64,000 nucleotides of DNA from an uncultured Arthrobacter sp. (GTDB lineage Bacteria; Actinomycetota; Actinomycetes; Actinomycetales; Micrococcaceae): positions 62,001-126,000 of the forward strand of contig NZ_CANLXP010000002.1 in NCBI RefSeq assembly GCF_947495145.1, written 5' to 3'. The notes under the pieces are model-generated. The model had not been told where the DNA came from, did no database searches, and worked only from the letters and a program-made list of their open reading frames with translations. Shown here piece by piece: positions 44,547 to 53,999 of this stretch (the stretch's first letter is position 1; the number at the start of each line of letters is the position of its first letter). Made by a program: the position numbers and the translations under genes.

Positions 44547-45740
44547 ATGCTCAGCCCGGCCGTCGACGTAGCGCTGGTCGCCGCCGTCGTGATCATCACG
44601 CTGGCGGTGGTGGCGGTACTGGGATTCAAGTTCTCGCGCTCCTACCGCGACCTCGGTTCCGACGCCGACCGCGCCACCTACGCCACCCTGCACACGGTCG
44701 CCCTGGCTTCCGAACACCTGCGAACCGGTCTGACGCCCAGCGGCGCCTCGAAGGCCGCGCGGCACCTGCGGGGCCTGCTGCGGTGCCAGGCGCTGCTGGT
44801 GACCGACGCGAACGGCGTCCTCGCGTGGGACGGTACGTCGGCCCAGCCCGCGGATGTCATGCTGCTTGCGCAGGAGGTTCTTGCCAGCGGGCGCACCCAA
44901 ATCTTCCGGCAATCACGGCTCGGAGCCATGACCGGGCAGGACGGCGGCCCGGCTGAGGCCGTTCTTGCACCGATCCGGGTGAACAACCGGGTGGTCGGTA
45001 CGGTGGGGGCGTTCGCGCTCTCGGTCAACGCGGGGCTGGTCCGTGCAACGAACGAGGTTGGCACGTGGGTCGCCACCCAGGTCGAGCTGGCCGAACTCGA
45101 CTCCTCGCGGACCCAGCTGATGGAGGCGGAGGTCCGCGCCCTGCGGGCGCAGATCAGCCCGCACTTCATCTACAACTCACTCAACGCCATTGCATCCTTC
45201 ATCAACACCGATCCAGCGCGGGCTCGCGAACTGGTGGTCGAGTTCGCCGACTTCACCCGCTACTCGTTCCGGCGCCACGGCGACTTCACCACCGTGGCTG
45301 AGGAGCTCAGGTCCATTGACCGCTACCTGCTGCTTGAACGGGCACGGTTCGGCGACCGGTTGAGGGTCAGCCTGCAGATCGGGCCGGAAGTACTCAGTAC
45401 CGTGATCCCCTTCCTCAGCCTGCAGCCGCTGGTGGAGAACGCAGTCCGCCATGGATTGGACTCCACGGACGGGACCGGCAATATCACCATCACAGCGCAC
45501 GACGCCGGCGCTTACGCCGAAGTCACGATCGAGGACGACGGCGTGGGCATGGAACCCGATCGGCTGCGCGCAGTGCTTGCCGGGCATCTGGACGGGGTGC
45601 ACGTCGGATTACGGAATGTGGACTCCCGGCTCCGGCAGGTCTACGGCGACGCCCACGGGCTCATCATCGACACCGCGCCGGGGGCAGGAACCCTGATCAC
45701 CCTGCGCATTCCGAAATCCCAGCCCGACCATCACATCTGA
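44547..45740 (+). CDS. LytS-type sensor histidine kinase
   Basis: This 397-residue kinase has one N-terminal helix (residues about 5-28). A GAF-like cytosolic sensor region covers about 45-185. The His_kinase domain has ISPHFIYNSLNAI, with the phosphoacceptor His at 206. The ATPase domain has PLVENAVRHGL (N box) and DDGVGM (G1). There is no 5TM-LYT domain, so it differs from LytS/BtsS and is nearer to GAF-containing members. No Shine-Dalgarno precedes the ATG. TACTCT ends 6 nt before it, suggesting a leaderless mRNA. It is followed by a LytTR regulator and a second symporter, so it probably senses a carboxylate nutrient or related state. Confidence 0.88.
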   Translation: MLSPAVDVALVAAVVIITLAVVAVLGFKFSRSYRDLGSDADRATYATLHTVALASEHLRTGLTPSGASKAARHLRGLLRCQALLVTDANGVLAWDGTSAQPADVMLLAQEVLASGRTQIFRQSRLGAMTGQDGGPAEAVLAPIRVNNRVVGTVGAFALSVNAGLVRATNEVGTWVATQVELAELDSSRTQLMEAEVRALRAQISPHFIYNSLNAIASFINTDPARARELVVEFADFTRYSFRRHGDFTTVAEELRSIDRYLLLERARFGDRLRVSLQIGPEVLSTVIPFLSLQPLVENAVRHGLDSTDGTGNITITAHDAGAYAEVTIEDDGVGMEPDRLRAVLAGHLDGVHVGLRNVDSRLRQVYGDAHGLIIDTAPGAGTLITLRIPKSQPDHHI

Positions 45741-45804
45741 CCCGCTGAGCCGTGCCGTGGCCGAGGAAGCGGGTCCGGGGCCCTTCAGCACGTAATCTGG
45801 GAGC

Positions 45805-46524
45805 ATGGTCAACGTGGTCATCGTCGACGATGAACTTCCCGCACTCGCCGAGCTCGGCTTCCTGCTGTCCAGGGACGCCCGCATCGACACCATCCACAAG
45901 GCATCCAGCGGCGCCGAAGCGCTTCGAATCCTGCAGAGCCACCCGGTCGACGCCCTATTCCTCGACATTCACATGCCTTCCCTCTCCGGGCTGGACATCG
46001 CGCGGGTGATTTCACGCTTCAGCCGGCCTCCCGCCGTCGTCTTCGTCACCGCGGACGAGGACCGGGCGTTGGAAGCCTTCGAGCTGCGCGCCGTGGACTA
46101 CCTGCTCAAGCCTGTGCGCACGGAGCGGCTGACCGAGTCGGTCCGCCGCATCTGCGAACTGATGGAGGACGGCGCCACCACACCGGAAGTAATCACGGTG
46201 GATCAGGGCGGCATCAGCAAAATGATCCGGCGCGATGAGATCCGTTATGTGCAGGCCCAGGGCGACTACGCCCGGCTGCATACCGCTGAGGCGAGCTACC
46301 TCATCCGGATTCCCCTGAACGACCTCGAACGGCAGTGGGCCGACGCCGGTTTCCTGCGCACACACCGTTCCTACCTCGTGGCGATGGAACAGGTCACCCA
46401 GGTCAAGCTTGCCACCGGCAGGGCAAGCGTCCTCGTGGGCGACGCGGAGCTGCCCGTGAGCAGGCGCCACCTGTCCCAGATCCGCGGCAAACTCGAGGCC
46501 ACACGCCTCCGGCCGGGGCAATAG
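45805..46524 (+). CDS. LytTR family response regulator
   Basis: This 239-residue protein has an N-terminal receiver domain (VNVVIVDDELPALAEL; phosphoacceptor Asp54 in DALFLDIHMP; Lys in DYLLKPV). The C-terminal LytTR DNA-binding domain has IRRDEIRYVQAQGDYARLHT and FLRTHRSYLVAMEQV. It pairs with the LytS-type kinase 64 nt upstream. LytTR proteins bind direct repeats. Likely targets are the two symporter operons on either side, by analogy with BtsSR/YpdAB control of pyruvate uptake. The target is inferred from gene order. Confidence 0.93.
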   Translation: MVNVVIVDDELPALAELGFLLSRDARIDTIHKASSGAEALRILQSHPVDALFLDIHMPSLSGLDIARVISRFSRPPAVVFVTADEDRALEAFELRAVDYLLKPVRTERLTESVRRICELMEDGATTPEVITVDQGGISKMIRRDEIRYVQAQGDYARLHTAEASYLIRIPLNDLERQWADAGFLRTHRSYLVAMEQVTQVKLATGRASVLVGDAELPVSRRHLSQIRGKLEATRLRPGQ

Positions 46525-46529
46525 CGCCA

Positions 46530-46910
46530 GTGACAGAGCCCGAAGGACGCCCTGCCCGGGTGCGCGTGACCGCGCCGCAGTTCCCTACCGGCCCGGCTGC
46601 GAGCTATCCCGTCGCGAGGGAAATGGCTGAACAGTCCGACGTCGGTGAACTGTTTGTGCGCTCGCTTATCCGGTCCCAGCTGCGGCTGGCCGTCGTGGTT
46701 GCCTCCGGATTCCTGGTGATCCTCGTGGGCATCCCGGTCCTGCTCAGTATCTTCCCGGCCGTCAACACGTGGACCATCGCGACCGTCCCGGTCCCCTGGC
46801 TCCTCCTCGGCCTCGCCATCTACCCGCTGGTGATCGGGTGTGCCGTGCTCTATGTGCGCAGCGCCGGCCGCATCGAACAGCGCTTCCGCGACCTGGTGGA
46901 CGAGCAGTGA
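46530..46910 (+). CDS. Small two-helix membrane protein, symporter partner
   Basis: This 126-residue protein starts at GTG 46530, 5 nt after the response-regulator stop. The N-terminal ~45 residues are polar. Helices at about 50-75 and 83-108 are followed by a charged end (RIEQRFRDLVDEQ). The layout and its position immediately before an SSS symporter mirror the DUF485 gene in the opposite operon, so it is probably a functional DUF485-like analogue. The primary sequence is too divergent for me to place it in that family firmly. Its stop overlaps the symporter start (GTGA). Confidence 0.75.
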   Translation: MTEPEGRPARVRVTAPQFPTGPAASYPVAREMAEQSDVGELFVRSLIRSQLRLAVVVASGFLVILVGIPVLLSIFPAVNTWTIATVPVPWLLLGLAIYPLVIGCAVLYVRSAGRIEQRFRDLVDEQ

Positions 46911-48382
46911 CCTTCCCGGAGCTGAACCCCGTGGTCGGGTATGTATCGCTCGTTCTGGTCGCTGTCTCAACGGTCATGATCGGTATCTACGGGCTCCGAA
47001 TTTCGCGGACCACGGGCGACTTCTACGTGGCTTCCCGTACCGTCCGGCCCTGGTGGAACGCCTCTGCCATCGGCGGCGAATACCTCTCGGCAGCCAGCTT
47101 CCTCGGTGTTGCAGGGCTGATCCTGCTTTCCGGGGTGGATGCGCTCTGGTTCCCTATCGGCTATACCGCCGGCTACCTGATGCTCCTGCTGTTCGTGGCC
47201 GCTCCCCTGCGCCGGTCCGGCGCCTACACAATTCCCGATTTTGCCGAAGCCCGGCTCGAGTCGCGCAACGTCCGGCGGGTCACGAGCCTGCTTGTGATCG
47301 CGGTCGGCTGGTTCTACATCGTGCCGCAGCTGCACGGCGCAGCGCTCACGGTGCGCATCACCACCGGCCTGCCGTCCTGGGTCGGCCCGGTTGCCGTCGT
47401 CGTCGTTGTGTGTCTCAGCGTCATCACCGGCGGGATGCGCTCCATCACCTTCGTCCAGGCGTTCCAGTACTGGCTGAAGCTGACCGCTCTGGCAGTGCCC
47501 ATCATCTTCATCCTGATTCAGCTGACCGGCTCGGGCGAGTCACTGACGGACGACGGCGCCGTGTTCCGGTCCGAGCTCAACTCCACGGTGGAGGCCTCGC
47601 TGTACCAGAACATCTCCCTGGTCATCGCGTTGCTCTTCGGGACCCTCGGTTTGCCGCACGTGCTGGTGCGCTTCTACACGAACCCGGACGGCGCTTCGGC
47701 CCGCCGCACCACCCTCCTGGTGCTGGGCCTTTTGTCCGTGTTCTACCTGTTTCCCACGCTGTACGGGCTGCTCGGACGGATCCACACTCCCGACCTCGCC
47801 GCGCAGGGCTCAGCGGATGCCACCGTGCTGCTGCTGCCGAGCCGCATCTTCGACGGCGTGGGCGGCGACATACTCTCGGCGTTCGTCACAGCCGGAGCGT
47901 TCGCGGCCTTCCTCTCGACCTCCAGCGGCCTCGTGGTCTCGCTGGCGGGTGTGGTGAGCCAGGACTTCTTCGGTGCCAGCGTGTCGGGCTTCCGGTGGGC
48001 CGCGATTGTCTCGGCGCTTATTCCGCTCGGGTTTGCCCTGCTGACGGACACCCTTGCCCTGGCCGGCAGCGTGAGCATGGTCTTTGCTTTCACGGCTTCC
48101 ACCGTCTGCCCGCTGCTGGTGCTTGGCATCTGGTGGCGAGGACTCACCGATACCGGGGCGATAGCGGGCATGGTCACGGGCGCGGCCCTGTGCGGCGGCT
48201 CGATACTGCTGGCCGCGGCGCTCGGCATCGAACGGGCGCCCGAGTGGCTCCGGCTGCCGGCGCTGTGGACGGTGCCGGCGGCGTTCGCAGTCACCGTCAT
48301 CGTGTCGCGGCTGACCGTCCGGCGAAGGCCGAAGAACGTTTCGAGGGTGCTCGCACGCCTGCACACACCTGAGGCTGCCTGA
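46907..48382 (+). CDS. Second solute:sodium symporter (SSS family)
   Basis: This 491-residue protein from GTG 46907 has about 13 helices. The SSS features TTGDFYVASRTVRPWWNASAIGGEYLSAASFLG (residues about 32-64), VITGGMRSITFVQAFQYWLK and GLPHVLVRFYTNPDGASARR resemble the ActP subgroup. It is shorter than the first symporter and differs in the C-terminal half. Acetate, pyruvate or another monocarboxylate is likely. It is co-transcribed with the two-component genes, so it may be the direct target of the pair. Confidence 0.88.
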   Translation: MTFPELNPVVGYVSLVLVAVSTVMIGIYGLRISRTTGDFYVASRTVRPWWNASAIGGEYLSAASFLGVAGLILLSGVDALWFPIGYTAGYLMLLLFVAAPLRRSGAYTIPDFAEARLESRNVRRVTSLLVIAVGWFYIVPQLHGAALTVRITTGLPSWVGPVAVVVVVCLSVITGGMRSITFVQAFQYWLKLTALAVPIIFILIQLTGSGESLTDDGAVFRSELNSTVEASLYQNISLVIALLFGTLGLPHVLVRFYTNPDGASARRTTLLVLGLLSVFYLFPTLYGLLGRIHTPDLAAQGSADATVLLLPSRIFDGVGGDILSAFVTAGAFAAFLSTSSGLVVSLAGVVSQDFFGASVSGFRWAAIVSALIPLGFALLTDTLALAGSVSMVFAFTASTVCPLLVLGIWWRGLTDTGAIAGMVTGAALCGGSILLAAALGIERAPEWLRLPALWTVPAAFAVTVIVSRLTVRRRPKNVSRVLARLHTPEAA

Positions 48383-48407
48383 AGCCGCCGTTGAACGGTG
48401 TCCGAAA

Positions 48408-49025
48408 CTAGTCGATTGCCGCCATGAGTTCAACCACGCGGTCCAGGAACGCGTCCACCTGGGTTTCCTCGTAACCGTCCTGGCCGACGGCCTCCCGGAA
48501 GACCGCCCGCCGGACCACGTCCACGCTGAGGGGCATGTCGTTCTCGAAGTAGCCGAGAAGCGCGTCGCAGAGGGCGTCCACCTCGTCGATGTCGTAGCTG
48601 ATGGCGTTCTTCCGCGAGGGGCGCCGGAACCTCTCACCCGGCGGCCGGTGCAGCCTGCCCCGAAGGACGGCGGAAGTGCGTCCGATCCGCATGAGCCAGG
48701 CCTGCTCGCCGTTGGATTCGATCAGCGTGTCCCGCTCCCGTTGCGCGAAGACGTCCTCCAGCCGGTCCAGTGCTGCGTCAACCGCGCGGGGTTCGTAACC
48801 TCCCCGTGCAGGATCGAAGGCGGTGGTACGTACGTCGGAACTGGTGACCGGTTCACCGTCGGTGCCGTCGGAGTTGTAGAAGGTGCGCGCCCGGGTCAGG
48901 AACTTGTCCACCTGCCGTGCGTTGTAGCCATATTCGCGCCGGGCGACACGGGCAAACGGCGAACTACCGTTGCGTGCTCCATCCATGATTGTGCGGTTCT
49001 CTTTCTTCATCACGACTTCTGTCAT
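48408..49025 (-). CDS. DivIVA domain-containing protein
   Basis: This protein has about 205 residues. It contains three related DivIVA-like modules: FARVARREYGYNARQVDKFL, TTAFDPARGGYEPRAVDAAL and YDIDEVDALCDALLGYF...GYEETQVDAFLDRV. Each has the F-x-x-x-x-x-GY-(x)-x-x-VD pattern of short DivIVA/DivIVA-domain repeats. Family members mark curved membranes or cell poles, but this short form lacks a long coiled coil. Its start is ambiguous: ATG 49025 or an internal ATG at MDGARN. It follows cdsA by about 30 nt and is likely co-transcribed. Confidence 0.75.
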   Translation of the reverse strand: MTEVVMKKENRTIMDGARNGSSPFARVARREYGYNARQVDKFLTRARTFYNSDGTDGEPVTSSDVRTTAFDPARGGYEPRAVDAALDRLEDVFAQRERDTLIESNGEQAWLMRIGRTSAVLRGRLHRPPGERFRRPSRKNAISYDIDEVDALCDALLGYFENDMPLSVDVVRRAVFREAVGQDGYEETQVDAFLDRVVELMAAID

Positions 49026-49057
49026 CACGACGCCGACACGACGACGGACCAGCGTTT

Positions 49058-50056
49058 CTACAGGACTCCGGGTACCAATGTAACTGACAGCAGGAAGGCA
49101 ACCGGCGAGGCGAAAACAATCGAGTCGAGCCGGTCCATCACGCCGCCGTGCCCGGGAAGGAGACTGCTCATGTCCTTGACGCCGAGCTCCCGCTTGATCA
49201 TCGACTCGGCGAGGTCACCGGCTGTGGCAGCGGCAACGACGGCAACCGCCAGGCAGATTCCCACCCACCAGGGCCGGTCGAGCAGGAACACCACAGCAAG
49301 AACGCCGACAATCATCGCTCCGCCGATCGACCCGCCAAAGCCTTCCCAGGACTTCTTCGGGCTGATGCGGGGTGCCATGGCGTGCTTTCCGAAGAATGCG
49401 CCGACCAGATAGCCGAATGTGTCATTGGCCACCACGAGCAGCAGCAGCGTGGCGACCTTGATCGGACCGGAGGGCTCCTGGAGCAGCAGCATCGCGAAGC
49501 TGAGCAGGAACGGCACCCAGAGGAGAACGAATGTGCCCGCCATGATGCTGCGCGCGGCGTCGGGCGCCGGGTCGAGACTGCGCCAGAGCGCCAGAGCTGT
49601 CACCGAGACGACAGTGGCGAACGCCAGCGCTTCGGGACCACCCAGGTAGGCAGCGAAGGGCAGCGCCACTCCCGCAGCTACCGCCGGTACGGTGGGCACC
49701 TTGATTTGCCGCACCTCAAGCGCCCTGCCCACTTCCCAGACCCCGACGACGCCGATCGCGGTGGTCAGCGCGACAAACCCGAGCGGCAGGAACAGCATTC
49801 CCACCAGCAGCGCCACGAGCAGCGTAAGTCCGACCGCGATAGCTGCCGGAAGGTTCCGCCCGGCACGCGACGGCTCCCCGGACTTCGCCCGCAGCGGACG
49901 GCGTGAAAACAGACCGCGCGTGCGCTGGCTTGCAGCATCGCGTAGTGCTCGCCGGCCGGACGGCGCACCGGCGGCCGGCGGACCGGCCGCCGCCTGGTGT
50001 GCAGCGTCAGCGGCAGGCGTGCGGCCAGCCTCTGTGGAAGGCTGGGAGTCGCTCAT
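49058..50056 (-). CDS. cdsA: Phosphatidate cytidylyltransferase
   Basis: CdsA makes CDP-diacylglycerol from phosphatidate and CTP, feeding phospholipid synthesis. The 332-residue product has a ~70-residue polar Ala/Gly/Arg-rich N-terminal extension, then eight or so helices. The family signature region APRISPKKSWEGFGGSIGGAM is followed by DLAESMIKRELGVKDMSSLLPGHGGVMDRLDS near the C-terminus, with the conserved Asp residues. It follows frr directly (the start and the frr stop share position 50056), the usual tsf-pyrH-frr-cdsA order. Confidence 0.95.
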   Translation of the reverse strand: MSDSQPSTEAGRTPAADAAHQAAAGPPAAGAPSGRRALRDAASQRTRGLFSRRPLRAKSGEPSRAGRNLPAAIAVGLTLLVALLVGMLFLPLGFVALTTAIGVVGVWEVGRALEVRQIKVPTVPAVAAGVALPFAAYLGGPEALAFATVVSVTALALWRSLDPAPDAARSIMAGTFVLLWVPFLLSFAMLLLQEPSGPIKVATLLLLVVANDTFGYLVGAFFGKHAMAPRISPKKSWEGFGGSIGGAMIVGVLAVVFLLDRPWWVGICLAVAVVAAATAGDLAESMIKRELGVKDMSSLLPGHGGVMDRLDSIVFASPVAFLLSVTLVPGVL

Positions 50057-50613
50057 CAGACCTCGAGCAGCTCGGTTTCCTTGCGCTTGAGCATGTCGTC
50101 GATGGTGTCGGTGTGGGACTTCGTCCTGGCATCGAGGTCTTTCTCGGCGCGTGCGCCCTCGTCTTCACCGGCGTCGCCGTCCTTGACCGCCTTATCGATG
50201 CCGTCCTTCGCCTTGCGGCGAATGTTCCGGATCTGGATCTTGGCGTCTTCAGCCTTGCCGCGCACCACCTTGACGTACTCCTTGCGCCGTTCCTGCGTCA
50301 GCTCGGGGAGCACAACGCGGATGACATTGCCGTCGTTGGACGGGTTGGCCCCGAGATCGGAATCGCGGAGCGCCTTCTCGATCTCGCTGAGTGCCGAGCG
50401 GTCGAACGGCGTGATGAGCAGCGTCCGTGCTTCAGGATTCTGGAAGGACGCCAGCTGCTGCAGCGGGGTGGGCGAGCCGTAGTAGTTGACAATGACCTTC
50501 GCGAACAGCGAGGGGTTGGCACGGCCGGTGCGTATGGTCGCGAAGTCTTCCTTCGCGGCCTCGACTGCCTTGTCCATCCGGTCGGTGGCCTCTGACATGG
50601 TCTCTTCGATCAC
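50056..50613 (-). CDS. frr: Ribosome recycling factor
   Basis: RRF splits post-termination ribosomes with EF-G. The 185-residue protein has the family length. It uses GTG 50613 with AGGAG five bases upstream and begins [49 protein letters not shown] and the C-terminal [18 protein letters not shown] helix are typical. It lies between pyrH and cdsA and shares the cdsA boundary base. Confidence 0.97.
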   Translation of the reverse strand: MIEETMSEATDRMDKAVEAAKEDFATIRTGRANPSLFAKVIVNYYGSPTPLQQLASFQNPEARTLLITPFDRSALSEIEKALRDSDLGANPSNDGNVIRVVLPELTQERRKEYVKVVRGKAEDAKIQIRNIRRKAKDGIDKAVKDGDAGEDEGARAEKDLDARTKSHTDTIDDMLKRKETELLEV

Positions 50614-50718
50614 GATTTCTCCTTTGGTTCGAAATCCGCTGTTCCAAGCGTCCGATTCAGTTGATAATCCTAGTTCACAGCCGGGCGCCCGCTGGGACCA
50701 CCAGCTGCTGCGCGGCGC

Positions 50719-51456
50719 TCAGGCTGTAACGATGGTGCCGATCCGCTCGCCCATGATCGCGCTGGTGACGTTGCCTTCGCCCTCCATACCGAAGACCACC
50801 ATGGAGAGGTTGTTGTCCTTGCACATGGTCATGGCTGTCTGGTCCATCACGCGGATGTCCTGCCGCAGCGCATCATCGTAGGAAAGGGACTCCAGCTTCT
50901 TCGCGGTGGGGTCCTTGCGCGGATCTGCCGTATAGACGCCGTCGACTCCGCTCTTGGCCATCAGAACGACGTCGGCACGCACTTCCAGCGCACGCTGGGC
51001 AGCGACCGTGTCGGTAGAGAAATAGGGCAGGCCTGCACCGGCGCCGAAGATCACTACCCTGCTCTTTTCCAGGTGCCGGATGGCGCGCCGCGGGATGTAG
51101 GCTTCCGCGACCTGGCCCATGGTGATCGCGCTTTGCACACGGGTTTCGACTCCGGCCTGCTCGAGGAAATCCTGCAGCGCCAGGCAGTTCATAACCGTGC
51201 CGAGCATGCCCATGTAATCTGCCCGTGAGCGGTCCATTCCGCTCTGCGACAGCTCGGCGCCGCGGAAGAAGTTGCCGCCGCCCACCACAATGGCGACTTC
51301 GACTTCACCGATGGTCGCGGCGATCTGCTTCGCGATGCCGCGGACCATGTCGGGGTCCACGCCGAGCTTTCCGCCGCCGAAGACCTCTCCGGAGAGCTTC
51401 AACAGCACGCGCCGTCTCGGGGATCCGCTGTGGCCAGCGTTGTCGTAGTTCTCCAT
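50719..51456 (-). CDS. pyrH: UMP kinase
   Basis: This 245-residue hexameric-type UMP kinase phosphorylates UMP to UDP. GGAGG lies 6-7 nt before ATG 51454-51456, and the frame upstream is not family-like. Features are [37 protein letters not shown], the [16 protein letters not shown] region and the terminal GTIVTA. It lies between tsf and frr. The tsf terminator precedes it, so pyrH-frr-cdsA may be a separate transcript. Confidence 0.96.
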   Translation of the reverse strand: MENYDNAGHSGSPRRRVLLKLSGEVFGGGKLGVDPDMVRGIAKQIAATIGEVEVAIVVGGGNFFRGAELSQSGMDRSRADYMGMLGTVMNCLALQDFLEQAGVETRVQSAITMGQVAEAYIPRRAIRHLEKSRVVIFGAGAGLPYFSTDTVAAQRALEVRADVVLMAKSGVDGVYTADPRKDPTAKKLESLSYDDALRQDIRVMDQTAMTMCKDNNLSMVVFGMEGEGNVTSAIMGERIGTIVTA

Positions 51457-51617
51457 GGGTGCCTCCCGGGCTGTCGTGCGTGCGTGTCTGGGTTTCATGT
51501 CTGGGGCTTGTGCTGGGGTCAACGGTCAGCAGTTGTCTGGAACCTAACAGTGCAACCGGTGGTGGATCTGGACAAGTCTTGCAGGTTTTCCGGCTGCTGC
51601 CCTGCGCCGGACATGGC

Positions 51618-51649
51618 GGAGGGGCGGCCGCCTCGGCGACCGCCCCTCC
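51618..51649 (-). terminator. Terminator-like hairpin after tsf
   Basis: Arms 51618-51627 and 51640-51649 are perfectly complementary (10 bp, GC-rich) with further pairing possible in the 12-nt loop. It starts 43 nt after the tsf stop. The following minus-strand sequence is not U-rich. Confidence 0.6.
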
Positions 51650-51692
51650 ATCATCTCAAAGAACCAGTTCCCCCGTGAGGGTCAGTTACCGG

Positions 51693-52529
51693 TCAGGAGC
51701 CTACCCGGAAGCGCGCGAACTGCTTGGGCTCGACGCCGGCTTCCTTCAGAACCTGGGCAACGGACTTCTTCGCGTCCTTGGCGAACGCCTGGTCAACCAG
51801 GACGCCCTCCTTGAAGAAGCCGGTCAGGCGGCCCTCGACGATCTTGGTGAGCGCTGCTTCGGGCTTGCCCTCGGCGCGCGCCGTCTCGTCAGCGATGCGT
51901 CGTTCGGTCTCGACGAGCTCGGCGGGCACGTCCTCACGGGTGAGGTACGTCGGCGAGTAGGCAGCGATGTGGACGGCAACGTCGTGTGCAGCCTCAACTG
52001 CTCCGTCTCCGCTACCTTCAACGGCGAAGAGCACGCCTACCTGTGCGGGGAGGTCCTTGGACGTCTTGTGCAGGTAGGCGTCAACAATTGCGCCTTCAAC
52101 GCGTGCCACGCGGCGGATGTCCACCTTCTCGCCGAGCAGTGCGCCGGCTTCGATGACGTGCTCCGAGACAGCCTTGCCGTCAACCGTGTGGGCCAGCAGC
52201 GCCTCAACGTCAGACGCACCGGATTCGATGGCAGCGGCGAGCACCTTGTTGGAGAATTCGATGAACGGGCCGGCCTTGGCAACGAAGTCGGTTTCGCAGT
52301 TGACCTCGACCATGACGCCGACGTTGCCCTCGACCCTGGCGGCCACGAGGCCTTCAGCGGTTGAACGGCCTTCGCGCTTGGTGGCGCCCTTCAGACCCTT
52401 GATGCGGATGAGCTCCATAGCCTTGTCGGCATCGCCGTTGGCCTCGTCGAGAGCCTTCTTCACGTCCATCATTCCGGCGCCGGTCCGCTCGCGGAGAGCC
52501 TTGATGTCAGCGGCAGTGTAGTTTGCCAT
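51693..52529 (-). CDS. tsf: Elongation factor Ts
   Basis: EF-Ts is the guanine-nucleotide exchange factor of EF-Tu. The 278-residue protein has the N-terminal UBA-like ALRERTGAGMMDVKKALDEANGD and the core VEVNCETDFVAKAGPF, which holds the conserved TDFVAK contact to EF-Tu. The C-terminal end is DAKKSVAQVLKEAGVEPKQF. It is preceded by rpsB, with a hairpin between them, and ends with its own terminator-like stem. Confidence 0.97.
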   Translation of the reverse strand: MANYTAADIKALRERTGAGMMDVKKALDEANGDADKAMELIRIKGLKGATKREGRSTAEGLVAARVEGNVGVMVEVNCETDFVAKAGPFIEFSNKVLAAAIESGASDVEALLAHTVDGKAVSEHVIEAGALLGEKVDIRRVARVEGAIVDAYLHKTSKDLPAQVGVLFAVEGSGDGAVEAAHDVAVHIAAYSPTYLTREDVPAELVETERRIADETARAEGKPEAALTKIVEGRLTGFFKEGVLVDQAFAKDAKKSVAQVLKEAGVEPKQFARFRVGS

Positions 52530-52600
52530 TTGAACTCCTCAGATGTGGTTTTTCGTCAAGCTTTTGAGTGAAAGTTCTCCGGACTCCAGGCCCGGCACAA

Positions 52601-52639
52601 GCGAAAGGGTGCGGGCTTTGACCTCCCGCACCCTGTCGC
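52601..52639 (-). terminator. Hairpin between rpsB and tsf
   Basis: The core arms 52606-52615 and 52625-52634 pair perfectly (10 bp) with a 9-nt loop, and the flanking GCGA/TCGC extend the stem past a mismatch. It begins within 6 nt of the rpsB stop. In other bacteria a partial terminator here sets the S2 to EF-Ts ratio. That role is inferred. Confidence 0.6.
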
Positions 52640-52644
52640 TGAAA

Positions 52645-53577
52645 CTACTTGCTCTCGCCGTTCGCAGCTTCCTCAGCAGGAGCTTCTTCGGCGGCGGGGG
52701 CCTCGGCAGCTGCAGCTTCCTCGGCAGGAGCTTCGGCCGCGGGTGCTTCTGCGGCGGGAGCCTCCTCGGCGGGTGCTTCGGCAGCGGGAGCTTCGGCAGC
52801 AGGTGCGGCGCTACCCTCAAGCAGCTCACGCTCCCACTCAGCCAGCGGCTCTTCGGCTGCTGCGGCGTCATTACCGGAGGCGCGGTTGTTGCGGGCGATG
52901 AGGCCTTCGGCAACTGCGTCAGCGACAACGCGGGTCAGCAGGTTGACTGCGCGGATGGCGTCGTCGTTGCCCGGAATCGGGAAGTCGACCTCATCGGGAT
53001 CGCAGTTGGTGTCGAGGATGGCGACGACCGGGATGTTGAGCTTCTTGGCCTCGTCGATTGCGAGGTGCTCCTTCTTGGTGTCGACAACCCACACGATGGA
53101 CGGAGCCTTGGTGAGGTTGCGGATACCGCCAAGGTTGCTCTCAAGCTTGGTCAGCTCGCGCTGCAGCAGGAGGAGTTCCTTCTTGGTGTGGCCTGAGCCG
53201 GCGACGTCCTCGAAGTTGATTTCCTCAAGTTCCTTCATGCGCTGGATGCGCTTGGAAACGGTCTGGAAGTTCGTGAGCATGCCGCCGAGCCAGCGCTGGT
53301 TGACGTACGGCTGGCCGACGCGGGTGGCCTGCTCTGCAATTGCTTCCTGTGCCTGCTTCTTGGTACCGACGAAAAGTACGGTTCCGCCGTGGGCGACAGT
53401 TGCCTTGATGAACTCGTAGGCGCGGTCGATGTAGGACAGCGACTGCTGGAGATCGATGATGTAGATCCCGTTGCGCTCGGTGAAGATAAAGCGCTTCATC
53501 TTCGGGTTCCAGCGACGGGTCTGGTGGCCGAAGTGGACGCCGCTGTCGAGCAGCTGGCGCATGGTAACGACGGGCAT
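52645..53577 (-). CDS. rpsB: 30S ribosomal protein S2
   Basis: This 310-residue S2 starts at ATG 53575-53577 after AAAGGA. The body is normal: [37 protein letters not shown] and [15 protein letters not shown]. It extends about 50 residues beyond the typical C-terminus as an Ala/Pro/Glu repeat (EAPA and EEAP units), encoded around 52650-52800. This tail is acidic and probably disordered. S2 binds late and recruits mRNA-binding S1-like factors. It is first of the rpsB-tsf pair. Confidence 0.97.
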   Translation of the reverse strand: MPVVTMRQLLDSGVHFGHQTRRWNPKMKRFIFTERNGIYIIDLQQSLSYIDRAYEFIKATVAHGGTVLFVGTKKQAQEAIAEQATRVGQPYVNQRWLGGMLTNFQTVSKRIQRMKELEEINFEDVAGSGHTKKELLLLQRELTKLESNLGGIRNLTKAPSIVWVVDTKKEHLAIDEAKKLNIPVVAILDTNCDPDEVDFPIPGNDDAIRAVNLLTRVVADAVAEGLIARNNRASGNDAAAAEEPLAEWERELLEGSAAPAAEAPAAEAPAEEAPAAEAPAAEAPAEEAAAAEAPAAEEAPAEEAANGESK

Positions 53578-53999
53578 GTCGTTCCTTTCGTAGGGCAGCA
53601 CAGGCGATGCTGTGATCTGCCGGTTTGACGGTTGATATCCCGCGGACAATGCGGGGGTCCTGGTGCCCGTCAGTTGATCAACTCACCCCTCCAACCGGAT
53701 TCCTCCGGACCGCTGGAGCAGTGTTCCCAGGCATCCGCTCCCGGTGAGCATTCATCGGGAAGGTGCCTGAAAATCAGGGACACGCGTAGTCAGTTCCTGA
53801 CACCCGGCGAACCATGGACAAGCTTTATGGCACGACGGCATACGGGAAACTGCTCCACCAAGTGTACTACAGCCGCCAACTGCCCCCGACGGGCGGTGCA
53901 GCCTGACTTTCGCTCCACATTTCTTGCGAACGCGCTGATTCTGTCCACATCAGCGCACGACGCCGGCCGCTGTCGTGGGAGCCGACGCACAGTGGATAG
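53578..53999. other. rpsB upstream region
   Basis: This 422-nt divergent region between rpsB and the M23-like gene contains no gene I can support. Open frames here have no family signature. It should hold the rpsB promoter and leader. A 12-bp palindrome AGTTGATCAACT lies at 53672-53683. No convincing promoter pair or S2 regulatory structure could be assigned by eye. Confidence 0.4.
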
